Assembly: GCF_037392515.1 (NCBI RefSeq)
Contig: NC_090291.1
Coordinates: 29,870,001-29,934,000 of the forward strand
DNA: 64,000 nt
Source of the DNA: Haliotis asinina
Taxonomy: Eukaryota > Mollusca > Gastropoda > Lepetellida > Haliotidae
Direction of reading: 5' to 3'
Every line of letters starts with the position of its first letter. Within the stretch, counting starts at the first letter, position 1. Positions 11,463 through 27,000 of this stretch are shown piece after piece. The notes beneath the pieces were generated by a model. It did no database searches. It was not told the origin of the DNA and saw only the letters and a list, made by a program, of their open reading frames with translations. The position numbers were made by a program, and so were the translations under genes.

Positions 11463-14400
11463 GATTGAGGGTTGTGTAATACATGCGTGTCGTCTCCACT
11501 CTTGTTCAGGAAAATATTTTTTTAAATTTCATAAAATTAGCTTGCAACTTCCTGTAATTTTTTTTAGTGTAAAGGTTCTGTTTCAAGTTTGTAAAAATAA
11601 TGTGGACTTTAGAGAGATTCAGTTGTCAGTTGTAATGAAATTTGAATCATGTTACATCATGACATAAAATCACAAAAGACAATTTTGGATTTAAACCTTT
11701 TTTGAATTTATAGCTTCCCTTTTGATATAATCCAAGATATGAAGAAACACTCATGAAATTATTGTCAGTTATAGATCACTAGCTAATATGAATGTGTGAG
11801 AATTATTTCTCTACAGTAGGGAACATACGGAGACAGACACACATGATATCAATATGGTGCTTGTGTGTATTCTGTAGCATTTCATGGAGAAGTGTAAAGT
11901 GATGTGTTTAGAGCCTTGGCTGGAACACTAGGAAAAGGTTACAAGTCAGTGTTTATACTGACACAAGATGTATACAACTTTTGAAATATGTACATTTGGG
12001 GAAAAATGGCCTGCTTACAGTTTAAGTCAGTTTAACAAGCTATCTGTCACAGTCTCATTCCAATCAGATCTCTCTGTTTTATACATCACCTCTCTGCTTG
12101 AAGATCTGAAGATCATGTTGAAAATTGAGGGGGAACTTTGATTGTCGATTTATATAGTGATGTGTGGCTTTTTCAGCCATGTTTACCACTTCAGGTTTGT
12201 AATTTTGTTGTAGCAAAAATACTACTACACAGTTATGCCCTTGCTACTTTGGGGAGAGTAGCCTAGTGGTTAAAGCATTCACTCATCACACCAAAGATCT
12301 GGGTTCAATTCCCCACATTGGTATAATGTGTGAAGCCCATTTCTGGTGTCACCAGGTGTGATATTGTTGGAATATTGTTAAAAGCAGTGTAAAACCTAGT
12401 CACCCTTCATTTTGGATGTACATGTTATGGTGGTGAAAAAGGATAGTGCTGATCCATCATAACACAGTTTTAATTTTGGTATTTACAACTCACTGATTAT
12501 AGTCACCTCCAAGGTACAGAAATAAGATATGGATGCTTTACTCACTCATTCAGAGAATTTAGAAGCTCTGGTACAAAAAATATGTGTTTTTCAAGCTCAG
12601 TTGACAGTATCATGTATCTTCAGACAGACAGGTATTGTAAAAGTATGTATTGATCTGATTTGAATAAGATTTTGAACTAGGGTAGTGATGTTGTATACAT
12701 GCATTTATCACACAGTTTCAGTGGTATTTATCATCCTCATTTCATATTCTAGTCACATAATCATCATTTCATCATCCTTTGCATGCTGCACGTGTTGTGG
12801 AGGCTGTGCTGAAACTGTTGTTCAGTGTGATTATTGTCTACACGTCTCTCAGGGCTCAACTATATCACCCGTATTTTCACAGAGGGGAGAACATGTTGTG
12901 CTTAATATCTTTGCTTCCTCACAAATCTTTGTACATTTAAACTATCATTTAGACTTTCCAATGTCTTAAGAAGGCTATATAAATCCTAAATAATTTATCT
13001 CGCTATGCACAAACAGTGAATGTGACATGTATGAAATATGTCAATGATTATTTTCCATATTTTTTTTTATTGGGAAGTGATTGTGTATGTGCTATTGCTG
13101 TATATACAATGAATTTTAAATTCTGTTGTATGTATCAATAATTTTGAACTGTTTGATGTTAGAAATGTGTCCATGGTAACATATAGACAACAGGTCAGTG
13201 TGCTGAAAACAGTATTTTGTAGCAGTTGATATTGACGTGTTGAGTTGCATATAGCTACGTCGTGTGTTATCTATATACATGTATCCTTGTGTGACAGTCA
13301 GTTATCAATGGCATTGCTAAATATTTATTCCACCCCAAGTGCTTCATACAGTTATACAGTACATAAAACAAAGTGCAAAATTGACTATTCAACACATTGG
13401 ATGAACACAGGATATGAACATCCTAAATATTCATCCCAGTAAAGGAATAAAGTAGTGATTCAACTTAAGCAATATACAAACCCTTTACTATTTTATGCCT
13501 ACAGCTTGCGGAGCTTATTACTTCAATAACATACCCCTATTAACAAGCTAGATACATTTGTATAACGTATTACTCGTGACACCTGAGCATTTTTAAGCAT
13601 CAGGTGATTAAATATCATATCATTATTATATTAATTATTATCACCTCAGGGTATTGAGATCAATGTATACATGCTTTGCTTTTAAATTCAGTAGTAATTC
13701 TGAAAACTATTCATAGTGCTTTTCATAAGCTTGCTAGAACATACATTACCCAGAATGCATCTGGTTATGACAGCTACCAGTAGTTAATAGGGTGGTGCTT
13801 TGGTCTAAAGGATTTTGTCACTTGTGTGCGTCTACATATTTAAAGTCACATTTGTTGAGAAGCATGACATGAACAGCTTATTTTGTCATACCGATACTGC
13901 TATTATGAAGAATACAAACATATGGATAACAACTTCTTGTTTACAGCATGGGATGGCATTTAAACATAGAATGTGGAAAATGCTTTTGTATGATAACAAT
14001 GTACACGGAAACAACACTATGCAAATGGCATGAAGTTGTTATCCATTAAATTGTATGCTTCATGACTTCCTTACCAAATTCTAGACGATCAAACAATTGA
14101 TGCTGCTTTGTTTTATATTTAGGGACAAACGCCTTGTTTTCTAAACTAAGTGCTTTACTGTTTTGTGGGGGAGAATGGGTTGAGGTCATTGTTAAATGTC
14201 ATTTAAATATTTCATGTGTTGTTAAATTCTAAACATGATCAAAACCATACTGTTATAATAAAACTAATTTAGGGCAATATGATCAAAACCGAATTCATTT
14301 CTTTGATTAAAAAAATTTGATTCTACTCAGTAATGCATGAGGTGGGAAGAACCAGTAATACACAGACTGTTCTAGTGAAGGTATGGGCATTGTTCTGTGA

Positions 14401-15480
14401 AGTGCTTCCACGCAACCCACCTCTATCATGTTACAAACTGTACTTGTACGTAAATCTGTTAATGATGGCAGTGTTAACGACGAAATCCAGAATTATGAGA
14501 ATAATTGTAAATCATTTTGAGTTACATATATTTATACCTCTAGGATGAATATTTATATTTTCCATGACTTTCTGGTTAATGATGAATACGGCTCATGTAT
14601 AATGTTAATTATGGTACGTTGGCTACATGGAACCAATAGCCAAATGCATGATTTCTACGCCCTTGCTCAAACAACGCTGATAATAGACTAGTCTGATGAA
14701 TGTGTGTCCGCTTTGATTGTCAAGTCCCTTTGTGAAGCCAGCAGCAGTAGAGGTTGTTCAAGGGGATTGTAGAAATAAAGTGTTTGTAGCAAACGTCCAT
14801 CCAGGTTTTGTTGTTACTTGACAGATCAAGTTTTTGGCTAGAATTTTTGTTCTGTAGATTCCAATTACACCATTTTGTTTTTTTGTTTTTTCTGTGAATC
14901 ATTCATTGCAACCTTGAACTGTGACAGTGTTCCAGTTGAACAATGGGAGTTCTACACTTCCAGAACTTGTTTATCATTAATACAGTGACATTTCGCTGAA
15001 GCTTCTAACACCGTTATCAAGCAAGTGATTATTGTTAGCAGCCACAGGGAAAAATTACTGATATTCATTTTAAGTTCTATATCCATAGAGCTCTAACTCT
15101 CACCATTGTTCATCACACCAACCTCTAAATGCCCCCTCAAAGAAAACATTCCAGTTATATCTTGGTGTGTCAATCACTGTGAGAACTGCCATGAGTGAAA
15201 CTGGTCTGTACATAAGTGATGCTCACAAGCATGTGATAACACCACATGGAAACATAAACATGACATACCACGATTTGAACCCAGTATGGTGTTTTCAGGG
15301 TGCTTTGGGGTGGCAGCTGTGTTTATCAAATTGCAGCACTTCTTCCACCAAACATGAGAAGATAATTGAAATGTTGGTGCAAAATACGTTTCACAATCTC
15401 AGTACAAACATTCACAACACTTACCATGTAGGTAGTGGAAATATAGTTAAACAGTAGTTGCAATTTTACATGCAAGCTGG
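11463..15480 (+). other. PIEZO exon B 3' UTR and intergenic DNA
   Basis: This AT-rich stretch has no convincing coding exon. AATAAA occurs at 13446-13451 and again near 14255, either of which could end the exon B transcript. A tRNA-headed repeat lies at 12251-12405. Confidence 0.65.
12251..12405 (+). repeat. tRNA-headed SINE-like repeat A
   Basis: It shows GTAGCCTAGTGGTTAAAGCA, GGGTTCAATTCCCCACA and CCCATTTCTGGTGTCACC. It lies downstream of PIEZO exon B. Confidence 0.85.
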
Positions 15481-18065
15481 GCTATGAAAGTATGCAAGAC
15501 ATGCAGACAGACATTTAATAACACTTTTCAGTTGTTATCCTTCACACAAAACCATTGCTTTTGTTCTAACAACTATGCCCAAATAATTTAAAAAAGGGCT
15601 GCACATATCCACCATGAGGCAAAAGCTTTGCAAATTTACTGTAATAAATAGCAATATTAATTCATGAATTCTTTTTGTTTGGTATCAAGGAATTGAAATA
15701 ACTAACATGATTTGTTTCCTATGTTGAGATTTTTCAATAGCTTCAGTATAGCAAACGAACAATACATCGAGAACAAGTTGTTAGCCTAATAGTAGCATCC
15801 TAAGGGTACATGGCAGAATGACAAAATTTTCACTGCTGCCTAACTTTACAATCTATCCACTTCTGCCAAATTGAACCTAATTTCAATTACTCAAAAGAAC
15901 TGCAATATAAACAACAAGCTTCCTTTGAAGAAAAACTACACAACTACAGAAGAAATTAATTTTAAATTCAAATTTATTAATCACATTCATTTCTTCACTT
16001 CTGAAAATTATGTTCATACAAAATGATTTTAGAATTGCTTATTCATTTTGAATCAGTTATAATGTACCAATAAAAAGTCTTTGAACCCTAAAATGTGTTA
16101 CAAAATTCACAACACAGACACATGGCATCATGAATATACAAATCACACTATGAATGTAGGCACGCCTATGTACAACAAAGCACTGTTATGTATATCTATG
16201 TACACGGATCAACAAGGTGCCACCATGGTGCCAGTTGGGACCTTCATTTGTTCAGTCATGGTATCAGCAACATTAGTCTACCCTTGATGAAGAGAGTAAG
16301 AGTTGTCCACTTACCAGGAAACATAATACAGAAATATATCCCAATCTGGCAACTTCAGAATTAAAACAGTTCTCTTCATGATTATGGTATTTTTAAGTTA
16401 AGAACTGTAACCACACTAGCAAGTAGTGTTTCCTTAACATACATATACAATTACACAGTTTCTAATAGTAAACATCTGAATAAATTTCATCTTCACTCAT
16501 TGGGGATGTTAAACTATAGCTTTTTAAATAGTGAGTTACAGCAATGACCAATAATATCCAAAAGTAACGTGAACAATAAAAGAATCCAAATATGCCATCT
16601 ATGATACATTTCTCCAAAATGCTACTGTTTAAATCCAGTTTTAGGGACTAAACAAGAATGATACATTCCGCAGTTTCTGAGGCATTATTGTCACTTGTTT
16701 CACACGGCTGTGAAATAGAAATGCACAATGTGTTAAATTAGCCCCAACTTTCACTACATGATTCTTTCAAAATGTATGTTTGAAATTTTGAATGACGAAA
16801 TAAGAAAAATCTATCATTTTCTGCCATACAATTGGTATGGAGATGTGCACACAAACTTCTTCTGCATGTATCCTATACTGAAATGAGTAGTTAGCTCTAT
16901 AGTAAAGCCACAGGAATGAATAACCAAGGAAGCATAAGAGAATATTTTGGTTAAACACCATGAAACAACTGCTTCTACCTGTATATCCAGTTAAACATTA
17001 GAAAATTACAAATCAGTGTAGCAAATGTGCATTTTGTTTGGATGTAGTGATGGTTGCCAAGGAAAACATATTTGATCATCTTTGCATGGCCCACAAAACT
17101 AATGAAATTCTACAGATAATGAAATGAAATTTTACTACTCAGGCATTACACAGAACTTGACATTTTGAATATATACTTACATGATGTTAGAAATACCAAG
17201 TGAAAACAACACAAAAGGTGAGAGAACTTGCAAGAAAAAGGTTTTTGAAATCGTGATTGCCTTCAGAGAGAAAGAACTTGACAAATACTGTAAACTATAT
17301 TTACATCGAAACCTTGTAATAAACCACAGATATAAAAACAAATTTATTTTGCACGGCCTCTTGCTGTACATTTTAGTCAAAGTGCGTACAGCAAACTACA
17401 GTTAGAACAAACTAAGTTTTCATTAAAACCATTTGTACAGTAGTCATGGATGAAATGTATGTCAACTACTCTACAAGCAACCATTCATTGTCACAAGTGA
17501 CAGTATCAATCTACAAATGAAAATACTGCAAATATTCTATATCAGTTTGGTAAAAAAAAATTAGCATCAGTTTAAATTGACTCACCACAAAGTTTATTTT
17601 GTTAGTATAGTGAAAAAATAAATTCTCTGAAGGGCAGAGCATGTTCCAGGCACAGTGATGTTATCTAGCCGTATGCAAAAGAAATACTGTAAAAGCAAAA
17701 TCAATAACATATTCCATGTACAGAAATGTGGGAAATTAACAAAAAACATTCATGCATAATATACAAACACCCTGTATACATTAATTTTGTTTCAATACAA
17801 CAATATTTTACATTTTGAGTATACAGAGAATATACACTTCATGATTCTGGTGTTAAGAAAGTATGCACTGGGAACGATATTAGTCTATCAATTTTAGAAT
17901 TTCAACTTTGCCATCTTTGATTCTAGGCCATGTAGCTCTGCTGGAAGTAGATGACATGAGAAGTTGCTTGTTGACAAGATAAACACATTGTTGCAGCTGC
18001 AAGACGACATTGCTGAGAAGATGACGTAACATGGACTTCTATATATATACAGTATACTAACAACA
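15481..18065 (-). other. CHMP1A 3' UTR and convergent intergenic region
   Basis: This AT-rich region lies downstream of the CHMP1A stop. On the minus strand the first AATAAA after the stop is at 17598-17593, giving a 3' UTR of about 470 nt if used; several more follow. No coding exon was recognised. Confidence 0.6.
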
Positions 18066-21000
18066 TCAGTTCCGCAGGGCTTGCAACCTGAAATAGAAAT
18101 TGTGTGTTCTTTAATAACATGTTAAATCATTAGAATGACATTTTGACATAAAAAATAATAGAGAGAGATGTAACATACCTTTATAATGTTTACTGAGGTC
18201 TCACTCTCTAGTGAGCCAGTATGACAAACTAGTAAATACCCATTCTGACCAGGGCCCATTGCACAAAGAGATTGTACCACTACAACTGTCAAAAATCCAT
18301 GTTAAAGTATAGGAGTCACTATCACCTTAGCTCTTCAATCACTTTTCTGAAACAGGGCCCTGGTGAAGTAAAAGTCAAACATCATCCTGACCAACCTTCT
18401 TGAGAGATCATCCTCTTTGCTCTGTTCTGCGGAGGCCCCGGACCGTATGGAAGCTGTGGATGGGTTGAGGTCCTTCAGCTGGTCCACCATCTCGAGACCG
18501 TTCTCGTCTGCCACTTGATGGATGAGGGCTTGGACCTGGTCCTCGGGGGTGGTCAAGGTCATTGCATTGCCCATGGAGTTCTCCAGAGTCTGGGTGAGGG
18601 GAAAAACAACACGTTCATCTTAGTATGGCTATATGATAGAGAGATTGTTGTGGTTGATAATTAACTGACTCAGGCTCAAGCCATGATGCAGATACCCAGC
18701 CTGAAAAAAAGGGAGAAAGATGAAGAAAGAGAAAGACGAATTCAGAGAGTCTCCATGTATTTGCTTCATACATTGACTGTGTTTATCCTTATGGACACAG
18801 GTTCTAAGGTCTTGCAACTCCCTGGGCAGTACTGAATCCCAGAAATAGGTTTGGAGTCCACTTGAAAGCAGCATTATACCTGACTCTTTAACTTTACCAG
18901 AACCCACGTCCCTCACTTTAATACCATACATTTAGCATATCATTTTACATTTATGTATTTAGTGTTTAGCCATTTGTCTGAAACAGTTAGTGAGTGAATG
19001 GGTGGGTTTAGTTTTACAATGCTGTTAGCAATATTTCATCAATGGGTGACTGGGCTTCGGCAGGGGTAGGGGGAACACCAGCAAAAGGCTGGACAGACAA
19101 CAGTGGAACAGAAGCAGTATGTCATGGTGCTATATTCTGAAAATGCATCATCAGCCCATTTCACTAAATTTTAAATTTTTTATTCTGTAAAAATCAATCT
19201 CTGCAAGAAGATCTCAGAACCCCACTTCCACAGAAAGCGGTCAATGTTCATCAGGGATCACTTGACTCAACCCACGATGCTGGTGTCCTCACACCTTGAC
19301 ACAGAGTGTGTCATGTCAGAGTAACTAATTCAGTTACTATGACATTGAACAATGAGCAAAACTACCTTCAGACCCAGAAACAAATACATGTATAACCATG
19401 AAGGTCCATGCTAGTCTGGAAAATATGGCAAGTCTACTGCCAGTTCCCTTCACATCTTTCGGATGTTAGATAGGTGATATTAACAATTTGATGAAATCTA
19501 ACAGCACAAGGTTGACTCGGATTCCATGGATACACTTTTGTTTAACAAAATATCTGTCCTCATTCACATGAAGGTAGCATAGGGTGAGGTCTGTGTTCTA
19601 AGGGAGATAATTCAGTGTTGACCTACCGCGCTTCTAACATCCAGGTCCTCGAACTGCTTCTCAAACTTCTCCATAATCTGCTCCACCTGGTGAATAACAA
19701 AATGATCTTATCAGATGCTAATTTTTATTGTATAACATAAAATTTTAAAACAAATCAAAGTTCTGAACACCGCATGAATGTATGTGTCATTGATCGCAGT
19801 CAAGATAATAGTTTGATGAAAACACAAATGTGAGAGCAATTGCTCCACCAGTAAATTTACTTAAAATGAATTATTGCCAACAGGAACAAATATTTTATCA
19901 ATTCATGACTTCACTCTATTTTGAGCATATTGTGATGGTGCATGGTGTTGGATACATATAAACATGACCACATCAATCAGGGTGACTCTGGGATTGAAAC
20001 ATGCAAACATGAAATCCTAGCAAGATTAAAGGACGCTCCGTGATTTGCAGTGACTCAATAATAAGTCAACCCATGCCCCTTCTATTGGTACATGTTAGGG
20101 TCAATAAATGTAATCGTATTACTTGATGTTTATACCACACCTGGCAAGATTCCAGTTATAAGACACTGGTCTGTAAATAATCGAGGCTGGACCTGACAAT
20201 CCTATGACTGACATCATAAGCATCGATCTAAGCAATTTGGATACACTGACAAATGTCAACCAAGTCAGCAGGCATTATAACCCAATCCTGTTACAACTCT
20301 GAAAATACTGCCATTCAATCATGTGCACTTATCCCAATATAGCTGAGATATTGCTGATGTGACATTAAACTTTAATACCCTCCTTTTGGTGGACTGACTT
20401 CTAACTAATGTTTTGTAATAATACAATAACTAGTTGTTGGATGACTGTTGGTCTGTTTGTGGCGTCTGCTTCATGCTGCCATGACTCACCTTGGCCAGAT
20501 CCATTGATTGCATAGCTTTGTCCAATGCCTTTGTTACACCTGCAATGTTCTTGGTCACCTGTGGATCACAAGACACATGGACATCATTTTATTGAAAGTA
20601 CACTGAAAGAAAGTAGTGCTAGAATTTTCGACCTGTGTACCCCACTGTAGAATTACACGACTCAAGAAGATCTGAGGACACTTCCATAAAAGGTTAGATC
20701 AGGTTCTAGATAGAGGTATTGTATCAAAGTAAATGACCTGATGTAATTACATCGTATCTTATCCAAATGAAATACTTCCTGACCTCTTTCATAGTGAGAG
20801 CCGTCTGCACCCGGGCCGCCACTGCATCGACGCGGGCAGCAAACCGCAGATAGTTGAGGCCCTCGTTCTTCTTCCTGATGGCATTCTCCGCATATATCTT
20901 AGCCCCCTCTACATTCTTCTGCTGCAGAGCCTACACAACATGACATGTCTCTGAGTGAATGTTGTCTTATGCAACAGTCACCACTATTATTTATAACCAT

Positions 21001-24000
21001 GACCTTTAAACAAAATAGGGCCAGGCAAACCAGTGGTGAACAGTATGAGCACCAAGTCACCCTGTAAGTGTTACGTATTTAACACCCCTTTTTGTTAATT
21101 AGGTGAGTACCCAAACCACTCACTACAGTGAATACAATATGTGAATCTCATCCATTCAAAACCAAATACACACTAAAATTCACGGACTCCCATGAAACAC
21201 AAATACAGCTCTGTGCCCAATAGTGGAATGAATGAAAGCTGGACTGGTTGAAATGGAAAAGGAACTTAGATATCTTGTTCTTTTTACCATGCAAAATATT
21301 TAATATTTCTCAATCCAAATTTGAAAAAATGTCACACTGCAAATAATACACACAGCATTCACCACATATCAACCTGGGCCTAGATTTTCGAGGATCTCTT
21401 GGTGCTAAGACAGTCCTAAGTGCAATACATTAACATTAACTTACAACTATCTTGGCGCTAAGAGAGCTGCGAAAATCTAGGCTCAGGAACAGTATTTATC
21501 AGCAAAACTTTGAAAAGTGTAGAAGTCCACATTTCTACTATTATCAAACTACTTGAATGCTAATAAGTTAATTTCAAACCTCAGAGGGTGAAAAGGTTTA
21601 TTAATTTTTGTGTTGATGTCAACACAAATGCTAATAGATATAAATGTAACAAGAGATGCCATTTCAGCTGTCAACAAGGTCAGTTAATATATTTCAGTGT
21701 GTCTGTCACATCTAGGAAGTGCTCAGACAACACAATGTCTGTCCATTTTCCGCCTGTAAGTTTAAGAAAACATCAGTGGGGATATTTAAATTTACCTTTT
21801 TCACTTTATTCTGTTGGATTTTCTGATCTTTCTCAGCCTTCTTTGCCAACCTCTCAAGCTGCTTGGTAGTAAACTGAAACACAGGAACCATGTTACCATG
21901 ACGATTATCACAGCATATTCAGTTAATATTACCAGTGCAACAATTAGTACCTTTCTGAGAACGTGTATTCACAAATATATATATATCTCATTAACTACAA
22001 GGATGAAAATATTGGGGTTCATATTTTTCACACAATGCCTTTGAACAAAATATCACTTTGTCATGGTGATGTGATGTCACGAGCAATGCTATGACATCAT
22101 GTTTCTTCTGTGATATTGCAGGGTTTACTTTCCGCAATATGACGACTTTGGTAATAAACAGAACATCATATAAGTGCCATATCATACTATTTTTATGGCA
22201 CTCATGGTTAAATATAGATGTATCGATCATTATTGCTTGGGAAATACCAACATTTAGGCACTAGCGATGTAAACATAGTACGACATGGGCACTCATATAG
22301 TATCCTCTATTTACATTTGACCACTCTCAAAGGACCTGAGGATTTACAAGCTCAATAGTATTTGTTGACTAACTACCAGATTATTTTTGTATACAGAAAT
22401 TACGATTTAGTATGTTTTTGCCTCATAAAATAGCTGTAATTTGCAATGATCTGTCTACATGTTCGTCCTATCTATGGGTGACTTAATTTTGAAAATATTT
22501 TATATGAACTAAATCATAGTAAATACGAAGGGAAAATAAATTAGGAGCTTGTAAAGGTTAGCAATTTTAAACTGAGGTTAGTAATGTTTAACTGAACATA
22601 TATCCATGCATTCAAACGTGCATGGTACTTTGTACATGATGTATTGTGCTGTTATGTAATGATATATTGACTTAGGAGGTCAGTCTAGCCCTGGTGAAAT
22701 AAAACTAGATATTTGGGAAAGGTAAAGTTTAAGTCAGCTACTTCACCAGCTGTTCCCCCATGTTATTGACAAGCTTGTGACATATGGTCAAGAAGCAAAC
22801 AAGTGCCGCTAATCAATGCATAATGCATGCAACACAAGTACCATGCATTGATTCGACAGAGGCGATAGAGCAGAATAAGCACTGTACAGGTTAATATTGG
22901 CCCTAGGTGTACACCATATGTATTGGAGACAGGAAGGAGGATGTGCGTGGGTGGGGATAGATTTAGAGGGAATACTACCTCCTGCTCCATAGAATCTGTT
23001 TTTGTGACACATATAATGACTCATAAGGAATTACATGTTTGGAAGCAGAGTCACGATTTCTGAAATATAGTTCTTCTGACAAACCTACTAATATCGCCCC
23101 AACCCTCCAACACCCCCCCAACAACACAAACATAACCTTTAATGGTGGGTCCTTAACAATGCTTACTCCATTAGTGCAAAGTTTGTAACTAAACGTCAAG
23201 AGTCCTTTTGGTGGCACTAGTGTGCAAACATTGTGTGTACACCAAACATACACTGTTATCCAAAATTAAAAGGACATATCTGACTGAACAGCTAATTAAT
23301 TTTAAGTAATTAGGTGTTTCTATATAACCTCTGAGGTTGAGAGACTGAAGTAATATGGAAGAATAGCTGTCAACCCCTGAGAGTTCCAATGAGAAAACGG
23401 GGTCCAGGGCAATGTCCTGTTGGTGGGGAGGTAGTGGGACCAAAGGTCGCCTGAATAATTGGTGTATAGGTTATTTAAAGATGATTTTATATCATCTGAT
23501 TGCTAGTTTGTCAAAAATATAGAAAAATGTGTGAGTTTAAGAGGTAAGATGTGAGTGCATGCCATTGATGTAAAATGTGTGATAGTTGACAGGTGTGTGG
23601 AAGGTTTCTTTACTGATAAAATTTTAAAACTGGATTCAAATATATCCTAGCAAAATGACAACAGTAAATAATTAAATCCGGGGATGAGAATGGGTAAGAG
23701 TGAAAAAAGAGGAAAATGGGTTAGGCCTCTTTGGAGGCATGTCGATTGAAACAATATAACACATATCATGAACAACACCACTGCTATCAAATTCTGCGGA
23801 TTCGTGGAAAATTCTCATTCCCGTACATCAGAACATTAGTCACTATTAACACTGCTCCACATTCTCGGGGTGCTTATGACACAGTATTCACACAGATACG
23901 GAGCATGCCCCCTCATCCTTGATGGTCACCATTAAAAATAATAATGTTTAATCACATTCCTTTTCAAACCCAATTCCACTTTTTGCACATACCATGCATG

Positions 24001-27000
24001 TTATAAGTGTGACCACCTTGATGTCATTGCATTCCTCTCTTTGTTTCCTTGATTCAACAGCAATGAACATAGTCAAAAAAAAGTCAAGTGCTAGGTTAGG
24101 ATAAAGTTATAACTTCCAAGGATTAGTAAACCAAATACAAAAATATCAACAAGGTAATTCCTGCCTCCCTACCCGGTCCATTTAATGTCATGAGAAACAC
24201 AATCTTTTTGAACAGGTTAACTAACTTAGGCCCACCATAAAGGAATATGACCATCAGGTGAGCTATCTGTCATGCTGCACTTACTTTTCTTAGAAAATAT
24301 ATAATGAAAGGAACTAAAAGCACAAAAGACAAAATTAACAACAAAGAGTATGCGCAATATGGACAAATCATAGCAACTCACCTTCAACTGGAACATCATA
24401 TCTGGAAAATAAAAGTGGTTGATTTTACCAAATATCTCAAATTATCTCTTGATAATCAAAGCTGACACATTTACCAAATATGTACTGAACAATGATTAAT
24501 ACCTGCCAAAAGTTGACAGTTTTACAATATATCTCATAAAAATCCAAAACAGCATGTCTGACAACAAAAGTTGACAAAATTATCGGTGTGTACTTAACAA
24601 TGATTAATACCTCCTAAATCTCAACCCTAAACCATGGCGTAAAATTAAACCCACATAAAATGACCCAACCTCATCTAATTAACATGATTAAACATCTCCG
24701 ATGTCCGACTGTCTCCAAAACTCCAGTAGGTCAGCAGGTCAAACTGAAGGACAATTACATCCAGCTGACTGACTGCAGACAATACATCCAATGTCCATCT
24801 GACCACAGCTTAAGACCGACACGCCAATTAGTGTAGTCCAAATTTGTGGGGTGTTGCCACTTAGGTAATCCTTGTCTCCATCACACATGTTGCGGAATCG
24901 GACTTAGGTAACTGGGCACTACATGCAGTGGTACAAAGGACAGGACTGCAGTTCATGAGATTTGTCAGGCAGGACAGCACACAGCACACAGACTGACTAG
25001 AAATTTCCTAGAGAACTCAACAGGACATTTTCAACAAAGAAGAAGTCCTGTGAGTATATTAAAGCAGGTATTAATGTCAAAAGGTATTTGTTCCAGTAGT
25101 AAACGTTCCATTTACCATTTTTTCTTGGAAAATTATTCCAATCAGTGTTTGCCCTGATGTAGAAAACCTTTGTATTTGACACACAATTATTTCAAATATG
25201 TAGTGAATTTAAAATCTTGCATCATTGTTGATGCAACGCTACAGGGTCCTAAGTTCAGATAGCCTAAGCTTGTAATTTGCTTTTGTTCAAACTACTTTCT
25301 TGTTTGGAAGGTTACGTGCTTAAAACCTCACCTGCTTTATCTTTTTCATATTGTTATTAAACAATCACAGTTGATGTTTTGATGAAAGTTCCATACTGAA
25401 GTTGACTCCCAAAGACATGTCCACTACTCCCTCTCATGACACCAGGGAGTCGTGATGACTCCTAAATTTTCATGTCTAGGGCAAACACTGTCCAGTGGAG
25501 CCATTTTTCAAGGAAAATTCTTTATACTACTTTTTTCAAAACAGATTTTGTTCCTTTGCAGTTCTCTAAACGGTTCAAAACCAGTATGAATTTCTTTGTC
25601 ATAATGTTCTTTGAAGCTAAACATTGTAAACCAAGCTGACCATAGGCATGCAACCAGATTTCTTCCATGACTGAAACCTTGCTCCACATGCATGTGTTCA
25701 GTTCCAGAGGGAAGATACACCCACACTGGCAATACTTGTTCCAGATTTAACTAATAACATGTCAATATCCTTTACACCTAGAAAGGCCTACAGAACTATC
25801 CAGCCATGATACCAAACACCAAAGATTAAAATGACTTTGAGATATCAGAAATAACAGATCCTGATATAATGATGCTGGTGCATACTTCATGATTCATACA
25901 ATAATACCAAACCTTGATAATACAGACAACCACATTCCACATAGACAAATCCCTAGACTCAGATAAATAAATGGATAGGAACACACATTTACTTTGAAAA
26001 GGAGCCAAGTGAGATGTGAGGTTCAGAACCTGAGGAAATCTTGACTTACTTCTTTCAGAAGAAGATCAGAAAGGGCTTGGCAGAAGGGAGAAAGGGAGAC
26101 TATGAGACAGATTGCTTTCCACAGAGGATATTCAGGCTAACCACACTCCTGATTATTGAATCATGGGAATGGTGTGTTCTAACTTCCGTTTATGATATAT
26201 GTTCCCCAGAGAAACCCTCTTGTAAATGAGGGATTAAACTAGCTTAACAAGGCTTCACTACCCTGAACAATACAAATTATTATAATATGTATGAGGCTGT
26301 GTTTTCTTGCTTTGAAAATATCACTTGGCTGTGAGGAAAGAAGTTATGAACCCACCCCCTGGACACTTGTACTATCACGATTACTACTACACTGACTGAC
26401 GGACTGACTCTAATTAGTACCTTTCCTAATGTTGATCATGCTGATGATACACAAAGATTCCTTTATTCATGTACCTGATTTTTTCCATCAAAGTTCAAAC
26501 TGTTCTTGCCTGGAGGTTCATTCTAACCAGATATCCCCTAGCTTCCAGGGAAAACAAATTATTACATGTATATCATATTCAAAGATGCTTCGGCGAAAGA
26601 TCAAAGGTGCTGACAATACTTTATCAGACGATAATGTGCACTTTTTGCATTACATCACAATGTGTTGATGTCGCTGCGCCATTCCAGTCTGCCCCCTCGT
26701 AATCTAACTTTTTTGCATTACGTCACAAATGTAACCGACGTCACGATGGATGTCAGTTGCCATCGCCTCGTACAGCCTCCCACAGTAAACTGCTTCGTCG
26801 CATCCCGTTTCTTGGTTTGCAGTTGCACCACACAGCCAACATCACTGTGGAAACATTACGTTTATGTTTTCCGACGGATAAAATGTTTCATAGTTCGACT
26901 CAAAATCTTACAGAGACACAGTAATGTTGGCAATGTTTACATTCCCATAATGCAATCATGGAATGTCACTTGACTTGTCAGCTTCCTCTGAATGTACTGA

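Noticed and set aside
22763-23443. Overlapping minus-strand ORFs of 71-92 codons
   Set aside because: All are inside a CHMP1A intron, with no family motif, and overlap each other in different frames.
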